Made by a program: the position numbers and the translations under genes. This document shows positions 31,229-39,428 of a DNA stretch of 64,000 nucleotides, in pieces; the first letter of the stretch is position 1, and each line of letters opens with the position of its first letter. The notes under the pieces were generated by a model, which made no database searches, was not told the DNA's origin, and was given only the letters and a program-made list of their open reading frames with translations. The DNA lies in IMG/VR virus record IMGVR_UViG_3300031884_000002, positions 62,001 through 126,000 of that record. The stretch is one strand, 5' to 3'. The stretch comes from a virus.

Positions 31229-31930
31229 ATGAGAACAAAAATTATAGGAATTTATAAATTAACATCACCATCAGGAAAAAGTTATATTGGTCAAAGTAGA
31301 GATATTATCATGCGGTTTCGTGGTCATAAATCAGACACGAAAAGAAAACATCAAAAATTATACTATGGTATTAGAAAATATGGATATGAAAATTTTACCA
31401 AAGAAATTTTAGAAGAATGTTCAATGGATGTATTGGATAAAAGAGAAGTTTACTGGATTGATTATTACGACTCCATTAATAATGGTTACAATTGTGATGT
31501 TGGTGGACAAATTCATAAAGCATTTAGTGCGGAACACATAGAAAAAATAAGACAAGCAGCCATAAAGCAAAATGCCGAAGGTAGGGGAGCACCAACTATA
31601 GAATTTTACATTGATGATGTCCTTTACAAATCTATAAGTGATGCTAGTAAAAAATTAGGTATACCTCATAAAACAGTTCATAACAGATTAAATTCTCCAA
31701 ATTTAAAATATGCTAATTATAGATATGCCGATGTAAGTAAAATACCAAATAGGGAACTTCGGGTGTGGCAATCAAAAACAGCAATGGTAAACGGTATAAT
31801 ATATAATTCTGCTTCTGATGCGTCCATAAAAACCGGAATAAATTTTTGCACATTATGCAGATGGCTACGAAATAATACCAATAATTGTTATTATATTGCA
31901 ACCGGAGCAGTTAAAACAGGACCACTTTGA
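31229..31930 (+). CDS. GIY-YIG homing endonuclease next to thyA
   Basis: Start chosen at ATG 31229 (MRTKIIGIYKLTSPSGKSYIGQ), right after TACTATTTATA; an upstream in-frame ATG at 31181 is less likely. The GIY-YIG domain occupies residues 5-85 with the arginine helix SRDIIMRFRGHK. Two NUMOD1-like segments follow (SISDASKKLGIPHKTVHNRL; NSASDASIKTGINFCTLCRWL). Its 3' end overlaps the end of the convergent thymidylate synthase gene by 40 bp. Confidence 0.85.
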   Translation: MRTKIIGIYKLTSPSGKSYIGQSRDIIMRFRGHKSDTKRKHQKLYYGIRKYGYENFTKEILEECSMDVLDKREVYWIDYYDSINNGYNCDVGGQIHKAFSAEHIEKIRQAAIKQNAEGRGAPTIEFYIDDVLYKSISDASKKLGIPHKTVHNRLNSPNLKYANYRYADVSKIPNRELRVWQSKTAMVNGIIYNSASDASIKTGINFCTLCRWLRNNTNNCYYIATGAVKTGPL

Positions 31931-32760
31931 TAATTGATAAGTTCTGTATCAACATATTCCCAATCAAATATAGAAGTGAATTTCTCGGTTTTTATAGTTG
32001 GCAATTTATAAATAGGGCGAGTTAGCAATTCTCTTACTTGAGTTAAATGATTTGCATATAAATGAACATCCCACAAAAATCCAACTAGTTTACCTTCTTT
32101 TAAGCTGGATTCTTTTGCAAGTAAGTGTAAGAGAAGACCATAGCTGCTTGCGTTTGCGGGAAAACCCAAAAAAGTATCCACCGAACGTTGTGTCCAAGCA
32201 AGATTTAATTCACCATCAATTACAGATAATCTAAATCCATCGTGACACGGCGGCAAACTCATATAGTTTAATGCCAATGGATTCCACGCAGATACAATCA
32301 TTCTTCTATCCATTGGATTTTTCTTTAATGTATCAACAACATTTTGCAACTGGTCAATTCCATTCTCCATGCTCCAATCAGAATGGGGGTCATGAAAATC
32401 CCTCCACTGGGTTCCATATATTAATCCCAAATCATCTTCTGCCGCCATCTTCACTTTGGTTGCGTCATCATTACCATATGGAACTCGGCTCGGGTTGCAC
32501 CATCCATCCCAATAATGACATCCCCTGTCTTGGAGCCATTTTTTACTTCTTAATCCTTTGATGAAGAATTCCAGTTCTACTTTAGTAGATTTGAATGGTA
32601 ATTTCCGACTCGTCAATAAAGGAAACCCCTCAGCCATATCATGCTCGAACATAAACCCCGCAATGGTAAGACAATCAACTCCTGTGCGATTGCCTTTCCA
32701 TTTACCTTCGGTTAGTATCTTATTTAATAATCTAAAATATTCTTTATCTGTATTATTCAT
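31891..32760 (-). CDS. thyA: Thymidylate synthase
   Basis: A 289-aa protein with GNRTGVDCLTIAGFMFEHD, FPLLTSRKLPFKS, YGTQWRDF, DRRMIVSAWNP, the catalytic cysteine in LPPCHDGFRLSV, and RSVDTFLGFPANASSYGLLLHLLA. Converts dUMP to dTMP using methylene-THF. The residue after PCH differs from the common xxxQF, but the rest is complete. DHFR follows the usual phage pairing and lies 12 nt upstream in the operon. Confidence 0.95.
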   Translation of the reverse strand: MNNTDKEYFRLLNKILTEGKWKGNRTGVDCLTIAGFMFEHDMAEGFPLLTSRKLPFKSTKVELEFFIKGLRSKKWLQDRGCHYWDGWCNPSRVPYGNDDATKVKMAAEDDLGLIYGTQWRDFHDPHSDWSMENGIDQLQNVVDTLKKNPMDRRMIVSAWNPLALNYMSLPPCHDGFRLSVIDGELNLAWTQRSVDTFLGFPANASSYGLLLHLLAKESSLKEGKLVGFLWDVHLYANHLTQVRELLTRPIYKLPTIKTEKFTSIFDWEYVDTELINYQSGPVLTAPVAI

Positions 32761-32772
32761 AGTTTTTATTTT

Positions 32773-33249
32773 TTAATGTAATTCTCTTTCATAATATCTT
32801 ATAACTTTAGCATTGTCAAACTCTTTTATTATTTCTTGTTTATTAAATAAATGTTCGAACTCAAACATAAATGTATCTCCTTCATATTCTTTATCTATCA
32901 GAGTAACATAAAACTCTTTAATATCAGGCATACATAACTTATATGTATCTCTGCCACCGGCTACAATAGAATCTTGAGGTATAATATTCAGTTTAGAAGT
33001 AGGAATGTAATGATACATAGTAGAAGTTTCACATATAGCACCGGCACCTTCTTTTATAGAGTTGGATAATACCCATATAGTTCTATTTTTTAGAGCCGGA
33101 AGTTTCTCATATGTTTTTCTTCCAATTACAATAGATTTATTTAAAGTAAACTCTTTAAACCATTTAAAATCTTCTTTTATTGGACTCCATGGTAATTTTC
33201 CATCTTTACCTATACACCGATTTTTAGACATCGCCATTATCGCTAACAT
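32773..33249 (-). CDS. folA: Dihydrofolate reductase
   Basis: A 158-aa protein: LAIMAMSKNRCIGKDGKLPW, WFKEFTLNKSIVIGRKTYEKLP, IVAGGRDTYKLCM and YVTLIDKEYEGDTFMF fit DHFR. It regenerates THF used by the adjacent thymidylate synthase. Confidence 0.93.
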   Translation of the reverse strand: MLAIMAMSKNRCIGKDGKLPWSPIKEDFKWFKEFTLNKSIVIGRKTYEKLPALKNRTIWVLSNSIKEGAGAICETSTMYHYIPTSKLNIIPQDSIVAGGRDTYKLCMPDIKEFYVTLIDKEYEGDTFMFEFEHLFNKQEIIKEFDNAKVIRYYERELH

Positions 33250-33252
33250 AAA

Positions 33253-33654
33253 TTATTTAAAACTTTCTTCTAATCCACTAATTTCATCCGTTGCATAATG
33301 ACTATCTAATTCTTGTAAATAATTATATTTAGGAGTATTATGTATTTCATCAGTTATTTGATTTCTAATATTAACTGCTTCTTTTAAGACGGAATCTATA
33401 AAGTGTTGGTCGGGAGGTTGTCCTATCCAGCAAGTTCTTACATTGCGTCTTCCTAAAATCTGATTTCGAGCACAATAACTCGATGATAAAAACCAATGAA
33501 TATAACCATCATTGGAATTAAAATCTCTATCTATATATGGACTTATATTATAAAACATAACCACTTTATCAGTATGACCGGCATTAACTCCTTGTATATA
33601 TTTCCATGCTTTGGCTAATGCTTCTTTGGCAGTGTAATATTTATTATCATTCAT
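33253..33654 (-). CDS. Hypothetical protein, 133 aa
   Basis: A 133-aa protein (YYTAKEALAKAWKYIQGVNA ... HWFLSSSYCARNQILGRRNV). No family recognised. Same operon as thyA and folA. Confidence 0.6.
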   Translation of the reverse strand: MNDNKYYTAKEALAKAWKYIQGVNAGHTDKVVMFYNISPYIDRDFNSNDGYIHWFLSSSYCARNQILGRRNVRTCWIGQPPDQHFIDSVLKEAVNIRNQITDEIHNTPKYNYLQELDSHYATDEISGLEESFK

Positions 33655-33665
33655 AATTTTTATAT

Positions 33666-33845
33666 TTAGATATATTCATTAAGTGACGTTTTCTGTTCTT
33701 TAGTTAACGGTTTCATTACACAATTTTTTTCGTGGTCTGGTTCTGAACTCTTAATTACATTTTTTCCACACCAGTAACACTCATATTCGGTTACTTTTTG
33801 CGCTTCAATTAGACGTTGTTTTAATTTATCAAGGTTTATAGGCAT
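33666..33845 (-). CDS. Small zinc-finger protein, 59 aa
   Basis: A 59-aa protein with one C-x2-C-x12-H-x4-C finger (CYWCGKNVIKSSEPDHEKNC). Start at ATG 33845, overlapping the stop of the upstream 49-aa gene. Function unknown. Confidence 0.6.
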   Translation of the reverse strand: MPINLDKLKQRLIEAQKVTEYECYWCGKNVIKSSEPDHEKNCVMKPLTKEQKTSLNEYI

Positions 33846-33985
33846 AAATTATTTTTAGGTGTTAAGTCTATATAAACGTGTTTTTCTTCAGTATAATGTG
33901 AATTATCACACCACCAAATCCAAGGATTATCCATATCTTGGGTCATTTGTTGAAAACACAAAGGACAATATTGTTGATTATCCAT
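33836..33985 (-). CDS. Small zinc protein, 49 aa
   Basis: A 49-aa protein (MDNQQYCPLCFQQMTQDMDN ... WWCDNSHYTEEKHVY); one CxxC and a C...H could bind zinc. Overlaps neighbours by 8-10 nt on both sides. Confidence 0.55.
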   Translation of the reverse strand: MDNQQYCPLCFQQMTQDMDNPWIWWCDNSHYTEEKHVYIDLTPKNNLCL

Positions 33986-34445
33986 TTTTCAAATAGGGAT
34001 AAATTGCTTTTTGCTGTATATCTCCACCGGTTTCTTCGATTGGATAAAATTTATCTTTCTCTAAGGTTATAGTTTGGTCTCTGTCAGTCATTATACCAAG
34101 TTTTCCATTCCGTTCAACTAATTTTATTTCGACTATGCCAACGCTTAATAAGGTATTCCATATTTTTCGTAATTCTTCATCAACTGGCATATAAGGAGGA
34201 GAATACCATAATTCTTCCATATGAGGTTTTTCTATATGATTATCCAATTCATCAAATAATCCCGTATTACTCCGTTTTTTAATACGAGCAGCATCGTCCG
34301 AAGTAAATGGCTCTATAAAAACTAAATCTTTTTTATCTTTAAAGTTAAAATTAGATGAAGTTCCATCAAATAATCCTGTCTTACTCCATTTTTTAATTAA
34401 TCGTATGGATAATTCTTCGTTAGTTTCATTATTATTTTCGTTCAT
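33978..34445 (-). CDS. Hypothetical protein with internal duplication, 155 aa
   Basis: A 155-aa protein in which IKKWSKTGLFDG (residues 17-28) and IKKRSNTGLFDE (residues 55-66) repeat. The C-terminal part (WNTLLSVGIVEIKLVERNGKL) is different. Function unknown. Confidence 0.6.
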   Translation of the reverse strand: MNENNNETNEELSIRLIKKWSKTGLFDGTSSNFNFKDKKDLVFIEPFTSDDAARIKKRSNTGLFDELDNHIEKPHMEELWYSPPYMPVDEELRKIWNTLLSVGIVEIKLVERNGKLGIMTDRDQTITLEKDKFYPIEETGGDIQQKAIYPYLKNG

Positions 34446-34909
34446 AAATGGTTATATTTACATAATTCCGTGCCAGTTCTAAGAAATACAAATTGGTTAT
34501 AAAATGTTGGATATTTATCAAATGAAACATATATACAATAGATATGTTTTCTATTTAAAGTAAAACGTGCATATTTAACACAGTTATCAACAAACTCTTC
34601 ATTGAAGTTAGATTTATCAATAGTATCTATTCTGCCGCACAATTCTCTATTAAAACTAGCCTTAACAACTTGAGGAATATCATTCACTCCCATATAATTA
34701 ACATATCGTCTATGTGTCATATTGTATTTATTAACAATGTCTATAGATGGAAATATTTCCAACGTAGTATCTTTTAAAATTGTGCCGTGATGATTAAATC
34801 CTTTTTCATACCAGTGATACTCGGATGGAATTACAGGATTAGAATAAGTTGATACTACAGTTCCAATTATTCCTAATCCTAACAGTTTCGTAAATGTTCT
34901 TCTATTCAT
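34442..34909 (-). CDS. Exported protein with twin-arginine-like signal
   Basis: Starting at ATG 34909, which overlaps the upstream stop by ATGA. The N-terminus MNRRTFTKLLGLGIIGTVVS has the RR-x-F-x-K pattern and short hydrophobic core of a Tat signal peptide, unusual in a phage early region. The mature part (about 135 aa) has no recognised domain (HRRYVNYMGVNDIPQVVKAS). Confidence 0.6.
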   Translation of the reverse strand: MNRRTFTKLLGLGIIGTVVSTYSNPVIPSEYHWYEKGFNHHGTILKDTTLEIFPSIDIVNKYNMTHRRYVNYMGVNDIPQVVKASFNRELCGRIDTIDKSNFNEEFVDNCVKYARFTLNRKHIYCIYVSFDKYPTFYNQFVFLRTGTELCKYNHL

Positions 34910-35088
34910 AAAGTTCCGTTCCATGTTCTATCTTCCATTTTAAACATACGTAATAATTCATTAGCATATTTTTTTGCATTTTTAATATCTTTTAATTTCC
35001 ATTTAATTCTATTAAATCTAATTGTGCCGCCTTTTAATATGGAAATATAAGCACCTTCTTGTAAGAATTGTAATTCTTTATTACTCAA
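34906..35088 (-). CDS. Hypothetical protein, 60 aa
   Basis: A 60-aa basic protein (FNRIKWKLKDIKNAKKYANE). No family recognised. Confidence 0.5.
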   Translation of the reverse strand: MSNKELQFLQEGAYISILKGGTIRFNRIKWKLKDIKNAKKYANELLRMFKMEDRTWNGTL

Positions 35089-35132
35089 TTTACTCTTGGA
35101 TATTTGAGCGTCATAATTTTCATTTTCAATTT

Positions 35133-35495
35133 CTAACCGACACCAAAAGTTTTTCCATTCAATCGATATAACATATCCTCTGGTTTCAAATTTTGATTAT
35201 CAAATAATTGACTATAAATTTTATCTCTAAAATGGTCTAATATTTTAGTTTCATTATCTTTTACAATTTTAAATGCTATATGATATGCTTCTGTTTTTAA
35301 TAATTGTCGTTTTAACTTTTTTCTAATGGGAGACATATCAATAAACTCACTCATTCTTGGAGATTTATATTTAAAATCACATTCCTCATTTCCATTGGAA
35401 TATTCTTCTTCAAACTGCCATCCGTTATTTTCAAACTCTTCAATAACTTTAATTTGGGACGGAGTAAATTTAAAACAGTTAAACACAGTTTTCAT
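35133..35495 (-). CDS. Hypothetical protein, paralogue pair member 1
   Basis: A 120-aa protein sharing FTPxQxKxxxxFxxxGWxFEEEYS, NGNEECDFKYKSPRM and FRDKxYxQxxDN with the next gene upstream (35495-35851). The pair is a tandem duplication. Function unknown. Confidence 0.65.
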   Translation of the reverse strand: MKTVFNCFKFTPSQIKVIEEFENNGWQFEEEYSNGNEECDFKYKSPRMSEFIDMSPIRKKLKRQLLKTEAYHIAFKIVKDNETKILDHFRDKIYSQLFDNQNLKPEDMLYRLNGKTFGVG

Positions 35496-35851
35496 TATAT
35501 GATATTTTTAATATCTTCAGCCTTTAACGCCGGATTATCAAGTGCTTGTTTATAAAATTTATCTCTATAATATTTCAATATATACTCTTCATTGGAATTA
35601 ACAAAATCAAAAGCAAACGCCCAAGCCTCTCCTTCTAATAACTGATGTGCTCCTTTAAACTGATCTCCATATGACATATATAAAGTTTTAAACTTTTTCA
35701 TTCTTGGAGATTTATATTTAAAATCACATTCCTCATTTCCATTATGATGATTGGTCGAATATTCTTCTTCAAATACCCATCCTCTATCATCGAACTTTTT
35801 TAAAATCTTAAGTTGTTTAGGTGTAAATACAAAGTAATTAAAGTTAATCAT
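35495..35851 (-). CDS. Hypothetical protein, paralogue pair member 2
   Basis: A 118-aa protein (MINFNYFVFTPKQLKILKKF ... NGNEECDFKYKSPRM). Its stop shares a base with the start of its paralogue. Confidence 0.65.
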   Translation of the reverse strand: MINFNYFVFTPKQLKILKKFDDRGWVFEEEYSTNHHNGNEECDFKYKSPRMKKFKTLYMSYGDQFKGAHQLLEGEAWAFAFDFVNSNEEYILKYYRDKFYKQALDNPALKAEDIKNII

Positions 35852-36284
35852 ATTCTATTTCTCCATTATCTTTTAGTTTAAACGATATTGTATTATGTTT
35901 AGGTTTAAATCCAAGTATTTCTTCTCCGGTCTCCGGGTCAATTCCATATTTAGGCCAATGTTTTTTATATTTATCGGCTTCTTTATTCAATTCTTCATCA
36001 ATATTTAATCCATTAACTTTAGCCCATAAACCTGTCAAAATAAGACCCGATACATCATCACCGTGGCAAAATAATTTAAATCTATTCCGTATATCTTTAC
36101 TCAATGGAGTATCTTGTTCCCACAACGACCAATTATTCCGTAAATACATCCCCATTGTAAAATGAACTCCACTCTGATTTTCTGCTTTAATATATTCAAT
36201 ATCTTTAGTCTCTAATAAACTATATAGATAATCAATGGCTTCATTTAATGTTACCGGAACAAAATCTTCATTTATAGGTTTCAT
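35844..36284 (-). CDS. Hypothetical protein, 146 aa
   Basis: A 146-aa protein (FVPVTLNEAIDYLYSLLETK ... RFKLFCHGDDVSGLILTGLW). The pattern of short helices and HGDD is seen in a phage family of unknown role. No assignment. Confidence 0.55.
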   Translation of the reverse strand: MKPINEDFVPVTLNEAIDYLYSLLETKDIEYIKAENQSGVHFTMGMYLRNNWSLWEQDTPLSKDIRNRFKLFCHGDDVSGLILTGLWAKVNGLNIDEELNKEADKYKKHWPKYGIDPETGEEILGFKPKHNTISFKLKDNGEIEYD

Positions 36285-36287
36285 ATT

Positions 36288-37010
36288 TTAAAAATTATCA
36301 GTAGTTTTCCATAAATCTTCAAACTTCAATGGTGGTGTTTTAGATATTATTTCATCATAGTCCTCTTGCGTTATTTTAACAACATTGTCTTGTGAAAATG
36401 ATTTATAATCATTGAAAATACCATATTCCGCCCAAATAGACAATTCGTAAATACATACCGTTCGTTCATCTTTAAGATAAGGTGGTTCATAATCATAATC
36501 TTCCCCATACGAAGACCAACCATGTGCTCCACCCGAAACATAAGTTCCAGTTTTTACATATTTTTTAGATACTACTCTGCCGACCTTATTTAATAATTCC
36601 GGTTCAAGTTTAGTATGAATTGTTCTTTCTCTGCCGCCCCATCCTTTGGCTCTTAATAATAATCGAGCAAATGACATTTCAAGTTCAGATACATCCTTTT
36701 CTTTACCTGTTAAAAAATAACTTTTAACGGTATTAAATCCGGCAGATATTATCAATTCATTTAATAATTTACGTTGTTCTGGTGTAATGTGATTATCTAA
36801 AATATCTTGAGTAGTAAGCGGATATCCAGCCCTAATAAATGTTTCTGGGTTGAGTATTTCTACATAATCACCAACTCTAATAACTTCATTTTTAGGTTTT
36901 TTTACTTTAACCAATTCCCACGGACTTGGACTTTTTTCACATTTACACTTCTTTAAAATCATATCAACAATTGACTTACAACGTCGGCATTTCCATATTT
37001 GATTATTCAT
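36288..37010 (-). CDS. Hypothetical protein with zinc ribbon, 240 aa
   Basis: A 240-aa protein with an N-terminal Cys4 ribbon (WKCRRCKSIVDMILKKCKCE), a barrel-like stretch (VIRVGDYVEILNPETFIRAG) and a C-terminal region with LRAKGWGGRERTIHT. Function unknown. Confidence 0.6.
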   Translation of the reverse strand: MNNQIWKCRRCKSIVDMILKKCKCEKSPSPWELVKVKKPKNEVIRVGDYVEILNPETFIRAGYPLTTQDILDNHITPEQRKLLNELIISAGFNTVKSYFLTGKEKDVSELEMSFARLLLRAKGWGGRERTIHTKLEPELLNKVGRVVSKKYVKTGTYVSGGAHGWSSYGEDYDYEPPYLKDERTVCIYELSIWAEYGIFNDYKSFSQDNVVKITQEDYDEIISKTPPLKFEDLWKTTDNF

Positions 37011-37188
37011 AATCTTTGGGTATCATTCCTCTAATTTCGGTTTGAGTTTCGGTTATTCTTCCATCAAACCATCCGTCTTGCCAATGAGAATATTCAGATG
37101 AAAATGGAGTGTATGGATTAACGCTACTATCATAATTATGCCAAGCGGCTTTCCAGCCTTCATTATATATTTCATTTCTAGGTTTCAT
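37003..37188 (-). CDS. Ribosome-modulation-factor-like small protein
   Basis: A 61-aa protein (NEGWKAAWHNYDSSVNPYTP ... HWQDGWFDGR). The layout G.KA...........NPY......W..GW..G matches RMF-type proteins that dimerise ribosomes. A less clear copy is at 20316. Family membership is by pattern only. Confidence 0.5.
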   Translation of the reverse strand: MKPRNEIYNEGWKAAWHNYDSSVNPYTPFSSEYSHWQDGWFDGRITETQTEIRGMIPKDYE

Positions 37189-37194
37189 TTTAGT

Positions 37195-37458
37195 TTAATC
37201 CAATCCCTTCCATAATTCAGGATCGGGATGTAGTTCTTTACAACGATCAACGAATGCTTTTCGGTTTGGTAAATGACTTTTACCTGCTAATGTAGCAGTC
37301 ACAATTCCAAGTTTAATATCCAAATCAATAATACAATCGGGATTGGTCCATACAAAAAACATATTATTCAACAACCACCAATCACCCACCGTCATCAAAT
37401 CATCAATAAGGTTCCATATCGAATCGAGTTGAGAATCGGTCATTATATTAGATTTCAT
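37195..37458 (-). CDS. Hypothetical protein, 87 aa
   Basis: An 87-aa protein (DSQLDSIWNLIDDLMTVGDW ... GKSHLPNRKAFVDRC). No family recognised. Its start overlaps the upstream gene by ATGA. Confidence 0.6.
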   Translation of the reverse strand: MKSNIMTDSQLDSIWNLIDDLMTVGDWWLLNNMFFVWTNPDCIIDLDIKLGIVTATLAGKSHLPNRKAFVDRCKELHPDPELWKGLD

Positions 37459-37784
37459 AATCTCGAATTTATTTCACTACATTTTTTTAAGATTTCAGAT
37501 TTATTATACGTTATATCAGTTTCATTACACATATACCCATGATCGTAATTTGTAGTTGTAAGTTTCATTCCCCGAAATTCTTTAGTTCTGGCTTTTAATC
37601 TATCTGGTCGTTTAATACCATATCTATAATGAATTTTATTATCCGTCCACCATTTTTCTTGTTCTATTCTCCATATTTCCATTTTTACAGGTAAATAATA
37701 TGAATTAGGATGCTGAGTTCCGGCATATCGAACAGTCAGTCCATAGATCCATACTTCATCTCCCAAATTAAATTTAGTTTTCAT
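37455..37784 (-). CDS. Hypothetical protein, 109 aa
   Basis: A 109-aa basic protein opening with KFNLGDEVWIYGLTVRY, an SH3-like barrel start also present in genes at 13863 and 39183. Function unknown. Confidence 0.6.
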   Translation of the reverse strand: MKTKFNLGDEVWIYGLTVRYAGTQHPNSYYLPVKMEIWRIEQEKWWTDNKIHYRYGIKRPDRLKARTKEFRGMKLTTTNYDHGYMCNETDITYNKSEILKKCSEINSRL

Positions 37785-38073
37785 TTTTTATTTTCGATAG
37801 ATTTTCTTGTTTAATATCTTCTAATTTTCTAAATTGACGAGAATCAAATGCGGTTTCTGTTCCGGTTGGGATATAGATTACAGGACATCCTATAAGTTGT
37901 AATCCCGCATATCCAGTATCAGTGTTATACACCACATTTTTAATTACATACACTGCATTTTCAATAGGAAATCCATCAGGATATGAAAATATAGTTGTAT
38001 CTATATATCCATAATTAGGCAAGTTTTGCCCTGTATTTGCTATACATACTACTTTATCAGATATATTAAACAT
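37774..38073 (-). CDS. Hypothetical protein, 99 aa
   Basis: A 99-aa protein (MFNISDKVVCIANTGQNLP ... YAGLQLIGCPVIYIPTG). The opening again looks like a small beta barrel. Overlaps the CinA-NMNAT gene end by 8 nt. Confidence 0.6.
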   Translation of the reverse strand: MFNISDKVVCIANTGQNLPNYGYIDTTIFSYPDGFPIENAVYVIKNVVYNTDTGYAGLQLIGCPVIYIPTGTETAFDSRQFRKLEDIKQENLSKIKNEN

Positions 38074-39178
38074 TCTTATTCCTCAATTCAGTCGATGATA
38101 TCGGCATATTAAAATTAGCCGCTTCATCTGATTTAATCATTAAATGACTGTATCTATCATCAATTTTAATCCCATTACGACCAAATACTAAAAACTTAAC
38201 ATTTTTACGAGTAAAAAAGTATTCTAAATCATCAACTGGAATGCCATATTTATCATCAAACACTCTAATAAACGTATCGGCACCCATTACAAATGTTATT
38301 TCACATTTAGGATTGTGTTTTTTAATTATATTTATTTTATCTATAACCAAAGAAGCATTAGTAATAATATATGTATTATCAGCAATAGAGTCCAATCTAT
38401 TTTTTATGTCAATTAAATCTATCGTTCCTTTATCTGCGTTTTTAATAGATAATTCAAGTAATACTGGATAATTTAATATTTTTTCAGATAATTCCTTAAT
38501 TTTACGATGCCCTTCGTGATAAGGATTAAAACTTCCTCCAAAAACAGCAATTCTTTCAATGTTGGATATTGATATATTGGAATAATAACCAATCTCTCCT
38601 TTAACTAATGAATATAATTTACCAGCATGTGCTATCTTTAATTCTCCAGTCATGCCCTTATCATCCACATAATTATATTCCCAAATATAATCATCTCCAC
38701 TCATAGAGTCAACAACTTTATTTAACAAATACAATATTCTATCGGATATGTATAAATCTTCTTCTACTCTTGTCATTACACCATACGGAATTGTAATTTT
38801 AAGACATACCGTAAAATAACTGATATGTATGGCAATATTAACTTTATGTAGTCGTCCAACTCGTTCTCCGTCAAAAGCAATAGAACTGGCGGCACCAATA
38901 CCAATAGATTTATCGATATCAATACCGGCAATACGACACTGCTGATATGATGCCAATGCTAATTTACGAGCGGCTAATGGACTGGAATATTCATCTATTT
39001 TAGTTCCTATAAAATTATCAAATATAGTTCTATCATACGGAACAATACATCCAACTATAGTTTTGGATGCTCCGCTAATTTTACAGTAATCCGCAATAAA
39101 TGATTGTCCTCCACCTGATATAGCAACAAATGCCTTGTAAGGAGAGTCGTTAATTTTATTTACAATTCCTTTATCCAT
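38066..39178 (-). CDS. CinA-like domain fused to NMN adenylyltransferase
   Basis: A 370-aa protein. Residues 10-185 resemble the CinA C-terminal (PncC) domain: VAISGGGQSFIADYCKISGA, IVGCIVPYDRTIFDNF, GIGAASSIAFDG. Residues about 208-370 are a NadD/NMNAT-type nucleotidyltransferase: IAVFGGSFNPYHEGHRKI (GSFNPxHxGH), TFVMGADTFIRVFD and ISSTELRNK (SST-x-x-R). The second half would make NAD+ from NMN; the first half could deamidate NMN. NAD+ is used by LigA and the PARP-like protein in this window. Confidence 0.8.
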   Translation of the reverse strand: MDKGIVNKINDSPYKAFVAISGGGQSFIADYCKISGASKTIVGCIVPYDRTIFDNFIGTKIDEYSSPLAARKLALASYQQCRIAGIDIDKSIGIGAASSIAFDGERVGRLHKVNIAIHISYFTVCLKITIPYGVMTRVEEDLYISDRILYLLNKVVDSMSGDDYIWEYNYVDDKGMTGELKIAHAGKLYSLVKGEIGYYSNISISNIERIAVFGGSFNPYHEGHRKIKELSEKILNYPVLLELSIKNADKGTIDLIDIKNRLDSIADNTYIITNASLVIDKINIIKKHNPKCEITFVMGADTFIRVFDDKYGIPVDDLEYFFTRKNVKFLVFGRNGIKIDDRYSHLMIKSDEAANFNMPISSTELRNKNV

Positions 39179-39182
39179 AATT

Positions 39183-39425
39183 TTATAATAAACTTTCGAC
39201 TAATTCTTTTTTAGAGTTGAAAATCTCCGATTCTTTATAAGAATCATTTCCAATTTTATATTCAACACTACAAAGTATTTTTGGTTTATTACTATACTCC
39301 TCTAATTTAGCATTATACATAAATGCTGGATAATAAACAACTACGATTTTTTCTATTTGGGCCGATGATGGTGTATTATTTTTCATATACCATACAAAAT
39401 TGCCAATTTTATATTTTGTTTTCAT
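39183..39425 (-). CDS. Hypothetical protein, 80 aa
   Basis: An 80-aa protein (KTKYKIGNFVWYMKNNTPSS) with a barrel-like start similar to those at 13863 and 37455, and a C-terminus SxKELVESLL similar to the 13863 protein (TKPELIATL). Probably paralogous. Confidence 0.6.
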   Translation of the reverse strand: MKTKYKIGNFVWYMKNNTPSSAQIEKIVVVYYPAFMYNAKLEEYSNKPKILCSVEYKIGNDSYKESEIFNSKKELVESLL

Positions 39426-39428
39426 ATA

